This document shows positions 1-8,308 of a DNA stretch of 35,376 bases, piece by piece. Both the position numbers and the translations under genes were made by a program. The first letter of the stretch is position 1. The number at the start of each line of letters is the position of its first letter. The notes below the pieces were generated by a model, which was given only the letters and a program-made list of their open reading frames with translations, did no database searches and was not told the DNA's origin. Origin of the DNA: Oscillospiraceae bacterium (GTDB taxonomy: Bacteria > Bacillota > Clostridia > Saccharofermentanales > Fastidiosipilaceae); assembly GCA_028704415.1 (NCBI GenBank), contig JAQWFM010000020.1, positions 1 to 35,376 of the forward strand, written 5' to 3'.

Positions 1-98
1 TTCGCGCTATGAAATGCAACACCCCCCGCTCCTACCCATCGCATTTACTTTTCCATTTGAAGAAAGTTAAATATATTGTTAATTTTTCGTGCCGTGCA

Positions 99-127
99 TT
101 GTATTTATCGTGCATACAGCATACATT
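99..127 (+). promoter_or_regulatory. Possible promoter of the dinJ-yafQ operon
   Basis: TTGTAT (99-104) and TACATT (122-127) are separated by 17 bp and lie 29 bp upstream of the dinJ start. The area also holds repeated GTGCAT and CATACA words that could be antitoxin-binding half-sites, as DinJ-type antitoxins usually repress their own operon. The -10 match is weak, so this is tentative. Confidence 0.35.
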
Positions 128-156
128 ATACATATCAGTATGAAGGAGTTGATGAT

Positions 157-435
157 ATGGCTGGAAATACAACAAATATCAGCATCCGCATGGATTCGGA
201 TTTGAAAGCGCAGGCCGATGTCCTGTTCGGCGAGCTTGGCATGAATCTGACCACGGCTTTCAATATCTTTGTTCGCCAATCGCTCCGGGAGGGCGGCATC
301 CCCTTTGATATCAAATTGGATCAACCCAACAAGGAAACGATCGCTGCCATGCTGGAAGCGGAGAGGATTGCAAAGGATCCGTCCGTGAAGGGTTACACTG
401 ACTTGGACGAGTTGTTCGCAGACCTGAAGAAATGA
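157..435 (+). CDS. dinJ: RelB/DinJ family antitoxin
   Basis: A 92-residue antitoxin of the ribbon-helix-helix RelB/DinJ family; it should neutralise the YafQ-like toxin encoded next and repress the operon. The start chosen is the ATG at 157, preceded by AAGGAG at 143-148; an in-frame ATG further upstream has no ribosome binding site. Residues about 6-50 carry the family pattern: a short basic strand (NISIRMDSDLKAQA), then the helix LGMNLTTAFNIFVRQ and the segment GGIPFDI. The acidic C-terminus (YTDLDELFADLKK) resembles the toxin-wrapping tail of DinJ. It overlaps the toxin gene by 4 bp (ATGA). It looks intact although its neighbours downstream are decayed, as expected if loss of the antitoxin is selected against. 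Assignment to the family is secure; activity is inferred. Confidence 0.93.
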   Translation: MAGNTTNISIRMDSDLKAQADVLFGELGMNLTTAFNIFVRQSLREGGIPFDIKLDQPNKETIAAMLEAERIAKDPSVKGYTDLDELFADLKK

Positions 436-722
436 GAAAGACAAAGTACACGGTCAGGGTCACCACGCAATTCCGAAAGGATTACAAACTGGCAATGAAG
501 CGCGGCCTGAAAATTGAATTGCTGGAAACGGTTGTTGCATTGCTGGCGGCAGGTACGCCGCTGCCGGAGAAAAACAGAGACCATGCGCTGTTCAGCGATT
601 GGGTCGGGTACCGGGAATGCCATATTCTCCCGGATTGGCTGCTGATCTACCGCATTGAAAACGATGTACTGGTACTGACTTTGGCCCGCACCGGAACGCA
701 CAGCGACTTATTCGGAAAATAA
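432..722 (+). CDS. yafQ: YafQ family mRNA interferase toxin
   Basis: A 96-residue toxin of the RelE/ParE fold, YafQ branch; in E. coli YafQ cuts mRNA on the ribosome. The residues expected for catalysis are all visible: H51 in RDHAL, H64 and D68-W69 in ECHILPDWLLIY, and H90 in TGTHSDLF at the C-terminus. Length is normal for the family (about 92 residues) and the reading frame is intact, so the toxin is probably active. Translation is coupled to dinJ through the ATGA overlap, with no separate promoter needed. A rho-independent terminator follows immediately. The pair sits next to a mobilisation-gene relic and was probably cargo of the same mobile element. Confidence 0.93.
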   Translation: MRKTKYTVRVTTQFRKDYKLAMKRGLKIELLETVVALLAAGTPLPEKNRDHALFSDWVGYRECHILPDWLLIYRIENDVLVLTLARTGTHSDLFGK

Positions 723-725
723 CGA

Positions 726-758
726 AGTGCCGTATAGGGAACCTGTACGGCGCTTTTT
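726..758 (+). terminator. Rho-independent terminator after yafQ
   Basis: AGTGCCGTA (726-734) pairs with TACGGCGCT (746-754), with one G-U pair, and is followed by a T tract. It begins four bases after the yafQ stop and also lies at the 3' end of the convergent relaxase relic. Confidence 0.75.
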
Positions 759-1624
759 AACGTTCCGGCTCCTTCTGGAAATTTCTGGTCTCATCTGACC
801 GGGCAAGATCGTCAGCGGTCTTGCGGATTTTCTCCACAGCTTGAATATCCGTGCGCATGGCTTTCATCTGCTGATACAGGGTGCTGTTTTGGGCGGTAAG
901 GCGTTCCGCTTCGACCTGCCAATGCTTTGGGGTGATCTTCTCGCCGGACGCTTTTAATTCGTTCAGATACTGCACGGCAACGTCATACAAGGCAAGTTCC
1001 ACGCTGTGCGTGTTCTGAAATTCGTCCCTTGCCCTCGGTTTCAAGGCAGCATGGCGATCACTTTGGCGTAAAGCTCCTGCATGGAAGAAATAACGTTTTC
1101 CTGTAAAAAGTTGAACAGGGCGGCGTTTTCTTTGAGCGCCTTGACCTTACCGTAGGGGTGGTGGGCTGAATTACCACCTGTGCCTGTTGAAGCTGCTCCC
1201 AAATGCTTCGCTTTTGCTCCGGCTGGACGGAGGACTGCTGCTTCGTCCAGTTGTAGAGCTGCGTAATCCGTGCTTTAATCTCTTTCAAAAGACGGTTCTG
1301 TGCGGCCACTTCGCGGTTGACAGTGCCTTTTCGGTAGAGAGGCCCCGGCGCTCCATCTGCGAGGCCGCGACACCCATGTGAACGGTAGACACCTGCTCAA
1401 TACCGTGCCAGGTATAACTGCGATGGTCAATACGTTACGGCAATTCTTTCTGTTCCAACACCCGATTCGCATACTCGGCCCACGCCGTCCTTTTTTGTAT
1501 AGTCGTGCGTCATGCCGTCTCACCCGTTTGTGAGCTTTTGCCCGCTGCGGTAAGCGGTAGCGGTAACAGTATTTCGACCCTGACTTCGTTTGATAATTTT
1601 GATACTGTAATGGTAGATCGCCAT
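757..1624 (-). pseudogene. mobA: MobA/MobL (MOBQ) relaxase, degraded and internally deleted
   Basis: Relic of a conjugative relaxase that nicks oriT to start plasmid or IME transfer. Reading from an ATG at 1624 gives the typical N-terminus MAIYHYSIKIIKRS, then AYRSGQKLTN, an in-frame TGA, and DGMTHDYTKKD. The frame then jumps straight to the much later segment WAEYANRVLEQKELP, an in-frame TAA, RIDHRSYTWHGIEQ and VHMGVAASQMERRG. So most of the catalytic domain has been deleted. Further frameshifts separate AAQNRLLKEIKARITQLYNW, LFNFLQENVISSMQELYAKV and the C-terminal piece ending at 757. Intact relatives are several hundred residues long. The candidate oriT lies just upstream. No function is expected from this copy. 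Confidence 0.88.
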
Positions 1625-1680
1625 AAGCCAAAACCTTTCACTCACAGGCACAGCCAAACCTCACGCCGCCTCGCAGAGCG

Positions 1681-1735
1681 CACGACACCCGAAGGGGGGT
1701 ATAAGTGCGCCCTTGGGAAGCGGCATTTAGCCGCT
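1681..1735 (+). other. Candidate oriT with IncQ/MOBQ-type nic core
   Basis: The 12-mer TAAGTGCGCCCT at 1702-1713 equals the nic-region core known from IncQ/MOBQ origins (RSF1010/R1162 and pIP501 families). It is preceded by an imperfect hairpin (ACACCC-GAA-GGGGGT, about 1685-1700) and followed by a perfect hairpin, AGCGGC (1719-1724) with GCCGCT (1730-1735). It lies about 75 bp upstream of the relaxase start, the usual place. The relaxase is dead but the nic core looks untouched, so mobilisation by a relaxase acting in trans is conceivable. Confidence 0.72.
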
Positions 1736-1823
1736 AATACCTGTTGAGCAGTCGGTTCATCCTTTCAGTTGTGTTTCAGGATTTGGCTGGTTGGGAGCCT
1801 TTTGGCTATGCCCGCATCACGCG

Positions 1824-2640
1824 CTAGGTTGTGTCACGGCTGATCTGGAAGGAAAACCTGTTAGTTTTACGCGAGGGGGAGTAAAAATAGAGTAAATATT
1901 GCAGCGAATACAGATTCTGGTCAGTGATATAAATTAAGGTATCCTGAAAGGCGTTCCACTGTGCTACCGCAGCCCAAATAGCCACGGTTGCCAGTATGGG
2001 CGTAGTGATAGGCAAAACAATCCGGAAAAAGATCGTCAGGATACCAGCCCCATCCACCCTGGCAGCTTCTTGCAGGGAGGCCGGGGTAGATTCAATAAAG
2101 GTTTTGACCATGATGATATAAAACGGCTGGACAATCACCTGAATAATATAAACCCAAAAGTTATTGGTCAGATGCAGATTTTTCATGGTCATGAATAGGG
2201 GGATCAAACCCGCATTAAAATACATGGTGATCACAAAATAGCGGTACAGTAGTTTCCGGTGCCACATCTGACGCTGAGTAAAGACAAACCCCAGGAAAGC
2301 TGAAGCAAACCCGGTAAACAGGGTTCCCATAACCGTGCGGGCTACGGAAACCCACATAGCCGTCCCCAAGCCCCGCAATTTAAAAACATCCACATAGTTT
2401 TGGAAATGGATTTGCCTGGGGATAAAGTTAATCAGACCATTATTACTCAGCTCGTTGGAGCTGATAGAGTTGATGATAAGACAGTTTGAGCGGCGCGCGA
2501 TAATCATATAAAGCGTAGACCCAGCCATACAAGGGAAAGTAAGAAAATAAAAACGTCAGGATAACAAAGGGCAAGGTCAGCAGCGCCAGTTTTTTACCTT
2601 CGCTGAGACCCCGCGTTGGGGCTAATCCGCTTTTTTTCAT
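1824..2640 (-). pseudogene. LplB-LplC type sugar permease fusion relic
   Basis: The 5' part (from ATG at 2640, with GGAGGG upstream) encodes the N-terminus of an LplB-type ABC permease: one membrane segment (LLTLPFVILTFLFSYFPLYGW) followed by YALYDYRAPLKLS. The sequence then continues in another frame as an LplC/YtcP-type permease: NGLINFIPRQIHFQNYVDVF, several membrane helices and the EAA loop EAARVDGAGILTIFFRIVLP. Most of lplB and the start of lplC have therefore been removed by one deletion, near 2460. The lplC end is also lost: after LYSLQYLLYFY (about 1870) homology stops at the border with the mobilisation region. These permeases normally import oligosaccharides with a lipoprotein and a shared ATPase. 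Not functional. Confidence 0.82.
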
Positions 2641-2815
2641 ATTGATCCCTCCGATACGTTTTGATTATAACGGGTCGGAGGGCTTGGTTTAAGCGGATAA
2701 ATAATATGATTTTACAGGTATTTTTATAAGTCGGCCTAAGCGATGTATCATTTTAAGGGGTATGATTTAGTGATTTCAGGGTGAAGCACCTGTTTTTCAT
2801 GTCGTTGTTTTTTAT

Positions 2816-3180
2816 TCAAGCCTTGAGTGCCGAAGCGCTGGTGTCTAATCGGCCAAAGTAGCGGTTCAACTCCGTCTTTTTATCCTGGGGCACACGGCAT
2901 GGGAATGGCATAACAGCAGCTTCCGCCAAATCTTTTACCAGTTGAATAGCAAATTGAATATTTTTAGCCAGCGCGGTTTCATCCAATGTCTCTATCAAAT
3001 CATGCACAGTATGATTTCGGCTGATCGGGTACCGCGACTTAAGCCAATAGCCGGAATATTGTGGTCGCAAAACGGCGCGGAATCACTGGATTGTACCGCA
3101 TTAATAAAATGGGCAGCATAACTTTTCAACTGGCAATACTGCTGGACAAATGTTTCCATTTCCTTTTCGCCGGTTACAAA
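2816..3180 (-). pseudogene. M28-family metallopeptidase C-terminal relic
   Basis: Only the C-terminal part of a zinc aminopeptidase of family M28 remains. The segment GEKEMETFVQQYCQLKSYA then SSDSAPFCDHNIPAIGLSRG (about 3070-3165) contains the SD-x-x-x-F pattern that precedes the last zinc ligand. The frame then shifts near 3030 to YPISRNHTVHDLIETLDETA, which has the late His-Thr motif typical of the family end. The N-terminal catalytic residues are absent. At its 5' side it is fused, at about 3175-3182, to the nitrogenase-like relic; the join falls in TTTTTGTAAC, possibly a microhomology deletion. Confidence 0.72.
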
Positions 3181-4214
3181 AATTTGGTCACCCAGCCATT
3201 TGCTCCGGCATGCCCGATATAAAGATCCGGTCTCAGTCGGTTCAAGACATTTAATTCTTCAGCTGGCTGTCCGGCCGCCACTTCTACCAGCAAACCAGGT
3301 TCTTGAATATCATTGAGCAGGTTTTCCACAAAACGGTCCAGATTATGCGCCTTCACTCCCAGCACTTTCATGCCGATGCTTTGATAGAATTCTGCTGTAG
3401 TTAGAACCCGGGCTTCGCCGCCACCGACAAAAATGGTCCGGTCCTGCAGGACTTGTCTAAAAGGCTCTATTGCGGCCTTTAGTTCCGCTGTTTCCTGCGC
3501 AATAACCCGCTCGGCCTGCTGCTCCAAATGAAAAGGCTCCGCAATTTTGCGCAGTCACTGATTGGTGCGCTTAATCCCGATAGGCAGCACATTTAGCATA
3601 AACTCTGTGCCGTAGCGTTCTTTTAGGTGACCCAGCAGATAATCATCCTGGGTGGCGCAAATACTGACATTTACTTCAGCCTCACCTAAGTGGTCAAGAT
3701 CATCTACGGTCGCATTCAGCGGCACCACTCGGGGAATCAAGCCCAAAGCACTGACCAAGCGGGACAGTTCGGCTTTATCACCATTGCTGTTAGAGCCCAC
3801 ATTAAAAATATTGACGGGCCGTTTAATCCGGTAACGGCGGCTAAAATCGTAGCGTATCTGCTCTTCTTCCGTCAGACGAGGCCGCGGCTGCGGGTCGCGG
3901 ATCAAGTATTTCAAAATACCGTGATTCGCCGCATCGTAGCCAGAAGAAACAAAACGGCTTTTAAACCCTTCGCAATGTACCGGCACCAGGCGGGCGGCAA
4001 TCTGGGATTGTAGATCTCTGACCACTGAATCGATGTCATCTCCAATGTTGCCGGACACGCACCCGTTTACAATAGCAATCGCTTCGGGATGATATTCCGT
4101 TTCGGCATACAAAATCGCGCGCTTTAGTTTTTCCAGGCCATCGTTAACGACATCCTGTTCGTCCATATTCGTGTGGATTGCCGGATTAACCTCCACCAGA
4201 TAGGGTAGTGTCAA
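3174..4214 (-). pseudogene. Nitrogenase component 1-like protein, broken
   Basis: Relic of a NifD/NifK/NifE-superfamily oxidoreductase. Residues such as VNGCVSGNIGDDIDSVV (a cysteine ligand region), VPVHCEGFKSRFVSSGYDAA, the Rossmann-like INVFNVGS-type segment and RPDLYIGHAGANGWVTK match the general pattern of component 1 proteins. The frame runs from 4214 to 3174 with a single in-frame TGA at 3555-3557, where NQ-stop-LRKIAEPF is expected to be one continuous chain. The N-terminus, with the first cysteine ligand, has been cut off by the IS-like element at 4231. The C-terminus is cut by fusion to the M28 relic. No nifH-like or second component 1 gene is nearby. Which subfamily it belonged to cannot be told; it need not have fixed nitrogen. 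Confidence 0.75.
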
Positions 4215-4230
4215 GGAATGTTTGCGACTT

Positions 4231-4915
4231 AGGACTCCGTTATAAGCTTAAACGGCTTCCAGGATAGTAGTCAAAGAAGCTTGGCTCAGATAAGCTCTCG
4301 CCGTTGACCAATCTTCTGAGTATTCAATGAGGTAAGTTGTCACCAACTTGAGGTAGGACGCTTGGCTGGGGAAGATTCCCACGCTTCGTGTCCTTCGTCT
4401 AATCTCGACGTTGAGTCGCTCCATGACCTTGTTTGAGCTCACTTTGCGTCAATCCAGTGCGGGAACGAAAAGAAGGCCAAACTATCCTCTAAGCCGTTCT
4501 CAAGGGTATCCATCGCTTTGGGGAAACGCTTCCCGTATTTTTCTACGAGCCGCATCGCTAGATCTCTGGCTTCATCAGCGTTGGGGGCTTGCCAGATGAG
4601 TTTTAGCTGGGAGACGAAGGCGTTCTTTTCGCGATGAGGCACGTGCACGAGGCTGTTTCGCATAAAATGCACGTTACAACGTTGCCAGCTGCTTCCCGGA
4701 AAGGTCTCCTGAATGGCTGCGACAAGACCTTGATGAGCATCTGAGACGATCAGAGACGGGTTCAAAAGACCGCGTTCCTTTAGCCTTTTAAATAGATGAC
4801 GGTAGCTTTCCTTGGACGCTTCTAGCATCGGCTCAATCGCTAGAACCTTTCGGTAACCTCATAGTTCTTCTCCTTACTAGATGTTTTTTTCCTACACCTA
4901 TTGTAACGGAGTCCT
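4231..4915 (-). mobile_element. IS256-family element, internally deleted (about 685 bp)
   Basis: Near-identical terminal inverted repeats bound the unit: AGGACTCCGTTATAA at 4231-4245 and, on the other strand, AGGACTCCGTTACAA at 4915-4901 (14 of 15 identical). The interior carries only the last half of an IS256/mutator-type transposase, so the element is about half the usual 1.3-1.5 kb. No clear target-site duplication was seen. It interrupts the 5' part of the nitrogenase-like gene. Confidence 0.8.
4248..4862 (-). pseudogene. IS256-family transposase relic
   Basis: The original start region survives (AAGGAG about 7 bases before ATG at 4862), but after four bases it is joined out of frame to the middle of the gene at GYRKVLAIEPMLEASKESY. 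The DDE-domain segment LIVSDAHQGLVAAIQETFPGS, with its aspartate, and WQRCNVHFMRN is clear. A one-base shift near 4440 separates FFSFPHWIDAK from VSSNKVMERLNVEIRRRTRSVG, which continues to the family C-terminus. So there is one large internal deletion plus a later frameshift. It cannot make active transposase. Confidence 0.85.
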
Positions 4916-5035
4916 GTGACTCTTTTTTTTAGTTGCGATCATTATCGTACTTGATCAAAGATAGTGGTTTCTTTGGTGAATTTTATCTTTTTTATAAATT
5001 TTCCCAGCATCAAGCCAAATTTTTTCTACTTACAT

Positions 5036-5713
5036 TTAAAATTCTCGTTTACGATAAAACACCAAAGCAATCCGGGCGGACAGCAACCAGCTTAAGCCTA
5101 TTGCCAGTAAAGCAGTCAGGGCCGTCAGGAGGGGCTGTCTGGTCAAGGTCTGAAGCAACGACGTCAGCGACTGAGTTAAACCTGCGGGTAAATTGCCCAG
5201 CAAGGCAACCAGCAGTACCAGGACGGCATAGGGTAACAGGCCGGCCAGCCGCGCTTTACTATAGCCCAGCTTAAAATATGCGGGCAGCTGCAGCGCCTGG
5301 AGCAGGCAAAAGGTCAGGAAAATCGAGCTGAGCGCCAGACCCTGACCGGGGCTCAGGAGCGACTGCCGGATCTTTGGCTCAAACAAGCTGAGCAGGCCGA
5401 CTGCCGCCAGGCCTAAGACCGCCGTGAGCAGATCCATTAATGCGGTAAAGAGATAGCGGCCTGATACAACGGTACTGCGGGGCAGCGCCAGCGTGACGTA
5501 CAGCGCGTCCAAATTGCACTTTTCGCCAATAGCAAAGGGATAGCTCATCATGATCATCCCCATCATCAAAGTGGCGCTCAGCCCTATATCTGCATTACGC
5601 GTTGTCAAGGTGACAAAAATACAGACGGCAAGGTAAATCAAACAGGTTTTGAGCGATAGGTAAGGCTGGATTGTGGCAAAGTCCAGACCAACAAAATTGA
5701 CTAACTTACGCAT
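5036..5713 (-). CDS. ABC-2 type transporter permease
   Basis: A 225-residue integral membrane protein with about six hydrophobic helices, resembling the ABC-2 permeases that accompany YtrB/BcrA-like ATPases. It should form the membrane channel for the ATPase encoded directly upstream; the substrate is unknown (drug, peptide antibiotic or lipid-linked compound are common for this group). The start MRKLVNFVGLD at 5713 was chosen because a GGGGG ribosome site lies about 9 bases before it; it overlaps the ATPase stop by 8 bp, showing translational coupling. An upstream in-frame start at 5752 lies inside the ATPase gene and is less likely. The gene is the last of the ytrABC-like operon. Confidence 0.85.
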   Translation of the reverse strand: MRKLVNFVGLDFATIQPYLSLKTCLIYLAVCIFVTLTTRNADIGLSATLMMGMIMMSYPFAIGEKCNLDALYVTLALPRSTVVSGRYLFTALMDLLTAVLGLAAVGLLSLFEPKIRQSLLSPGQGLALSSIFLTFCLLQALQLPAYFKLGYSKARLAGLLPYAVLVLLVALLGNLPAGLTQSLTSLLQTLTRQPLLTALTALLAIGLSWLLSARIALVFYRKREF

Positions 5714-6608
5714 GCTGCGCTTCCCCCTTATGCATATAGACAATAAGCTCATCCAGCGTGACTGGCTCCGTCAGTAGTTGCCGCGGCAGTTGTTGCAAGT
5801 GGGAGGCAAGACACATACCCTCAAACCCACTGCTATACGCGCGGTAGCCTATAATCAGCGCTTGTTGCTGAGGCGTCAGGTCGTCCAGGCCACCGGCTAC
5901 GCGGACATACTTTTCCAGCAGGTCATCTTTGCTGCCACTGTAAACCATGCGTCCATTGAGGATAAAGGTCAGGTAATCCGCGATTTTTTCTAAATCAGCG
6001 GTAATATGTGTCGAAAAAAGAACGCTTTTATGCGGATCACTGACAAATTCGCACAGGAGATCACAAATTTCATCCCGGGCCACCGGGTCCAGTCCGCTTG
6101 TAGGCTCGTCTAAAATCAGCAGATCCGCATGATGTGATAGCGCCACCGCCAGCTGGAGCTTCACTTGCATCCCCCGGGACAGTTCCTTAAGCTTTTTATC
6201 TGGACTCAAGGCAAAGCGGCTTATGTATTGTTGGAACTTTTGATCATCCCATTTAGGGTAAAAGGGCGCCAAAACCCTGGCTATTTGCCGCACGGTCCAG
6301 TCTTCATTATATAAAGGCCGGTCCATCACCACGCCTATCCTGCTATGCTTAGCCAAACAGCTCTGGGGAGTTTCCGGCGGCGCAGCCGGATTGATTGAAG
6401 CAAACAGCGTAACCTGGCCCTGGTCTGGCCGGATTAAACCCAAGATGGACTTAATGGTGGTGGTTTTGCCGGCTCCGTTGGGCCCGATAAAACCCATGAT
6501 ATAGCCTTGCGGCAGGTCAAAGTCGATATCGTGTAGATCAAATGAAGGGTAGTGTTTGCCTAAACCCTGAACCTTCAGGATCAGGCCGGTTTCAGACAGA
6601 TCATTCAT
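5706..6608 (-). CDS. ABC transporter ATP-binding protein (YtrB/BcrA type)
   Basis: A 300-residue ATPase. Walker A is GPNGAGKTT (residues 42-50), the signature is LSRGM (143-147), Walker B is LLILDEP (163-169), and the switch histidine is H201 in FSTH. The C-terminal 80 residues, after ILNGRMVYSG, form the extension common in BcrA/YtrB ATPases. It powers the permease encoded just downstream and is preceded by an overlapping GntR regulator gene (8 bp), so all three are one transcript. The first few codons are shared with the end of the regulator gene. Family assignment is firm; the transported compound is not evident. Confidence 0.92.
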   Translation of the reverse strand: MNDLSETGLILKVQGLGKHYPSFDLHDIDFDLPQGYIMGFIGPNGAGKTTTIKSILGLIRPDQGQVTLFASINPAAPPETPQSCLAKHSRIGVVMDRPLYNEDWTVRQIARVLAPFYPKWDDQKFQQYISRFALSPDKKLKELSRGMQVKLQLAVALSHHADLLILDEPTSGLDPVARDEICDLLCEFVSDPHKSVLFSTHITADLEKIADYLTFILNGRMVYSGSKDDLLEKYVRVAGGLDDLTPQQQALIIGYRAYSSGFEGMCLASHLQQLPRQLLTEPVTLDELIVYMHKGEAQHA

Positions 6609-6984
6609 AATGTTCCTCCCGGCATAAAATATCCAGCATCTCCATTAACTCAGCCTTGGGAATCCCGCCAGCCTTAGCGGCGTCCACGGCCTCGCCCAGA
6701 CCTTGTTCAACTTTTTGCCGCGCATGCTCCCGCAGCAATTCCTGATTACGAGGCAAGACATAGCAGCCTTTACCCTGCACATTGTTAATAAAGCCTTCCT
6801 GCTCCAAATCGTTGTAAGCCCGAGTAATGGTAATGACACTCACCTGCAGATCCCGCGCTAACTGCCGAATTGAAGGCAGCAGGTCTCCGGCTTCAAGCAA
6901 GCCAGCAAAAATCGCGTCCCTGATCTGCTGCTTAATCTGCTCATAGATTGGCCGGTCTGAACGATTAGAAATAATGATCTTCAT
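6601..6984 (-). CDS. GntR-family regulator, YtrA subfamily
   Basis: A 127-residue regulator with the GntR winged helix at residues about 10-75 (PIYEQIKQQIRDAIFAGLLE, LPSIRQLARDLQVSVITITRAYNDLEQEG) and a short helical C-terminal tail, the layout of the YtrA subfamily. Such proteins repress a linked ABC transporter operon and respond to cell-envelope stress in B. subtilis. GGGAGGT lies 6 bases before the ATG at 6984. It is the first gene of the operon and sits directly under a promoter whose spacer contains a perfect palindrome, so autorepression is likely. The inducer is unknown. Confidence 0.93.
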   Translation of the reverse strand: MKIIISNRSDRPIYEQIKQQIRDAIFAGLLEAGDLLPSIRQLARDLQVSVITITRAYNDLEQEGFINNVQGKGCYVLPRNQELLREHARQKVEQGLGEAVDAAKAGGIPKAELMEMLDILCREEHYE

Positions 6985-7010
6985 CGGTTCACCTCCCCTG
7001 CACTTTCAGT

Positions 7011-7039
7011 ATATTAACACTTATATACAGTATATACAA
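7011..7039 (-). promoter_or_regulatory. Promoter with operator in its spacer, ytrA-like operon
   Basis: On the minus strand TTGTAT (7039-7034) and TAATAT (7016-7011) are 17 bp apart. Between and overlapping them lies the perfect 7+1+7 palindrome TATATACAGTATATA (7022-7036). A GntR dimer bound there would cover the RNA polymerase site. Confidence 0.75.
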
Positions 7040-7131
7040 TAGGGATATAAGTTAAGCCATCTTACGGTACAGTTGGCCAGGATTAGCCAGCAAGCCGAAG
7101 GATGGCCTAACAGAAACCTTCCACCAGCGGA

Positions 7132-8133
7132 TCAACCCCGTCTCAGCAAGGCAGCGATGCCAATCACCGCGGCATAAAGCACGCCGGCGCAGGGCCAGAT
7201 GACCCAGCTGATGCCCCAGCGTCCGGTCAGAAAACTTACCCCCAGATAGATCGCGGTTACCAAGGGCCAGTAAATACTGGCCAGTTTTTCATTTTTCTGG
7301 TTTTCCCGCTTTTTCTGCGCAGTATAGTCGCCTTCTTCCAGTAATTTCTGGTAAGCGTCGTAGCGAATCCCGGACCAGACAAACAAGCCCACTGCCACCG
7401 CCACCAGACACAGCAGCAGCGCAGTCAGATGAATATAGGTGCCGTCCTGCGCGTCAAAGGCTGCGGCCAGCATCAGTGGCACCGCACTGACAATACACAA
7501 CGCAACACCCAGAGCAATAGCCAGTTTATGGGCAGTCTCAAAACGATCCCGGCGGCTCTCCGCCAGGCCCGCCACGCCGTACTGCGGTGCCAGTACCTCT
7601 TTTTCTAAAAAGGCATACTTATCCAGCCGCGAGCCCAGCAGAATCATGACTGTCACCGCTGCCGCAATGATCAGCAATAGCAGCGTCACCCCTATGCCGG
7701 CCGCCTGATTTTCACTAAGGGCGGCGCCGGCTAACTCACTGCGACCCAGCAGCAGCAGCAAGGGCACCGGAGAGAAAACACAGGACGCCACGGCCACAGC
7801 CAGGCGCGGCGCGCTCTTGTGAGCCAGGTCTAAATAGGCGTGGGCGTCTTCCAGGGAAACCGGATGTGGCATCTGACCTTCGCTCTCCAGAAACGGGTGA
7901 TCCGGTCCGTTAGTCTGACGACCCGGATTGTCTTCCAGCTCATCCTTCAATAAGTAGTCGGTGCTGACGCTGAAAATGTCACCCAGGCGAATAATCTTAT
8001 TCAGATCCGGCACCGCGGCGGCGCTTTCCCATTTGGAGACGGATTGGCGCGAGACACTCAGCTTCATGGCCAGGTCTTCCTGGGACCAGCCGTTTTGCTT
8101 CCTCAGTTTGATGATTTTATCTGCCAGAATCAT
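7132..8133 (-). CDS. XRE-family regulator with C-terminal membrane domain
   Basis: A 333-residue protein. Residues 1-65 are a Cro/C1-type helix-turn-helix (KIIKLRKQNGWSQEDLAMKL, SRQSVSKWES, ending in DYLL). After a linker come about six hydrophobic segments between residues 110 and 330. This soluble-HTH plus membrane-domain design is common in Bacillota, where such proteins are thought to link membrane signals to transcription; no ligand is known for this one. GAGGT precedes the ATG at 8133. It is a single gene with 147 bp between its stop and the ytrA-like start; no partner gene is obvious. Confidence 0.85.
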   Translation of the reverse strand: MILADKIIKLRKQNGWSQEDLAMKLSVSRQSVSKWESAAAVPDLNKIIRLGDIFSVSTDYLLKDELEDNPGRQTNGPDHPFLESEGQMPHPVSLEDAHAYLDLAHKSAPRLAVAVASCVFSPVPLLLLLGRSELAGAALSENQAAGIGVTLLLLIIAAAVTVMILLGSRLDKYAFLEKEVLAPQYGVAGLAESRRDRFETAHKLAIALGVALCIVSAVPLMLAAAFDAQDGTYIHLTALLLCLVAVAVGLFVWSGIRYDAYQKLLEEGDYTAQKKRENQKNEKLASIYWPLVTAIYLGVSFLTGRWGISWVIWPCAGVLYAAVIGIAALLRRG

Positions 8134-8308
8134 TGGTCTTACCTCACTTGCTTTAATCTATTGGTTCAGGTCAGTTCAGCTCTAGCTGATGGGGCTGCGC
8201 TTAAGGCAAGGTCAGATTAACAAAACAGGCAGTTTACAGCCACCAAGTTCGCTTGAAAATCTGTCAACCGGCAGTTGCACCGGCGCCCGTTCCCGCTTGA
8301 ACGCCCGG

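Noticed and set aside
2780..2810. Hairpin CAGGGTG-aag-CACCTG followed by T residues as a plus-strand terminator
   Set aside because: No plus-strand gene lies upstream of it and the stem is imperfect.
3555..3557. In-frame TGA in the nitrogenase-like gene as a recoded Trp or selenocysteine codon
   Set aside because: TGA ends other genes here (dinJ, with ATGA overlap), no SECIS-like structure was seen, and the gene is truncated at both ends, so a nonsense mutation is simpler.
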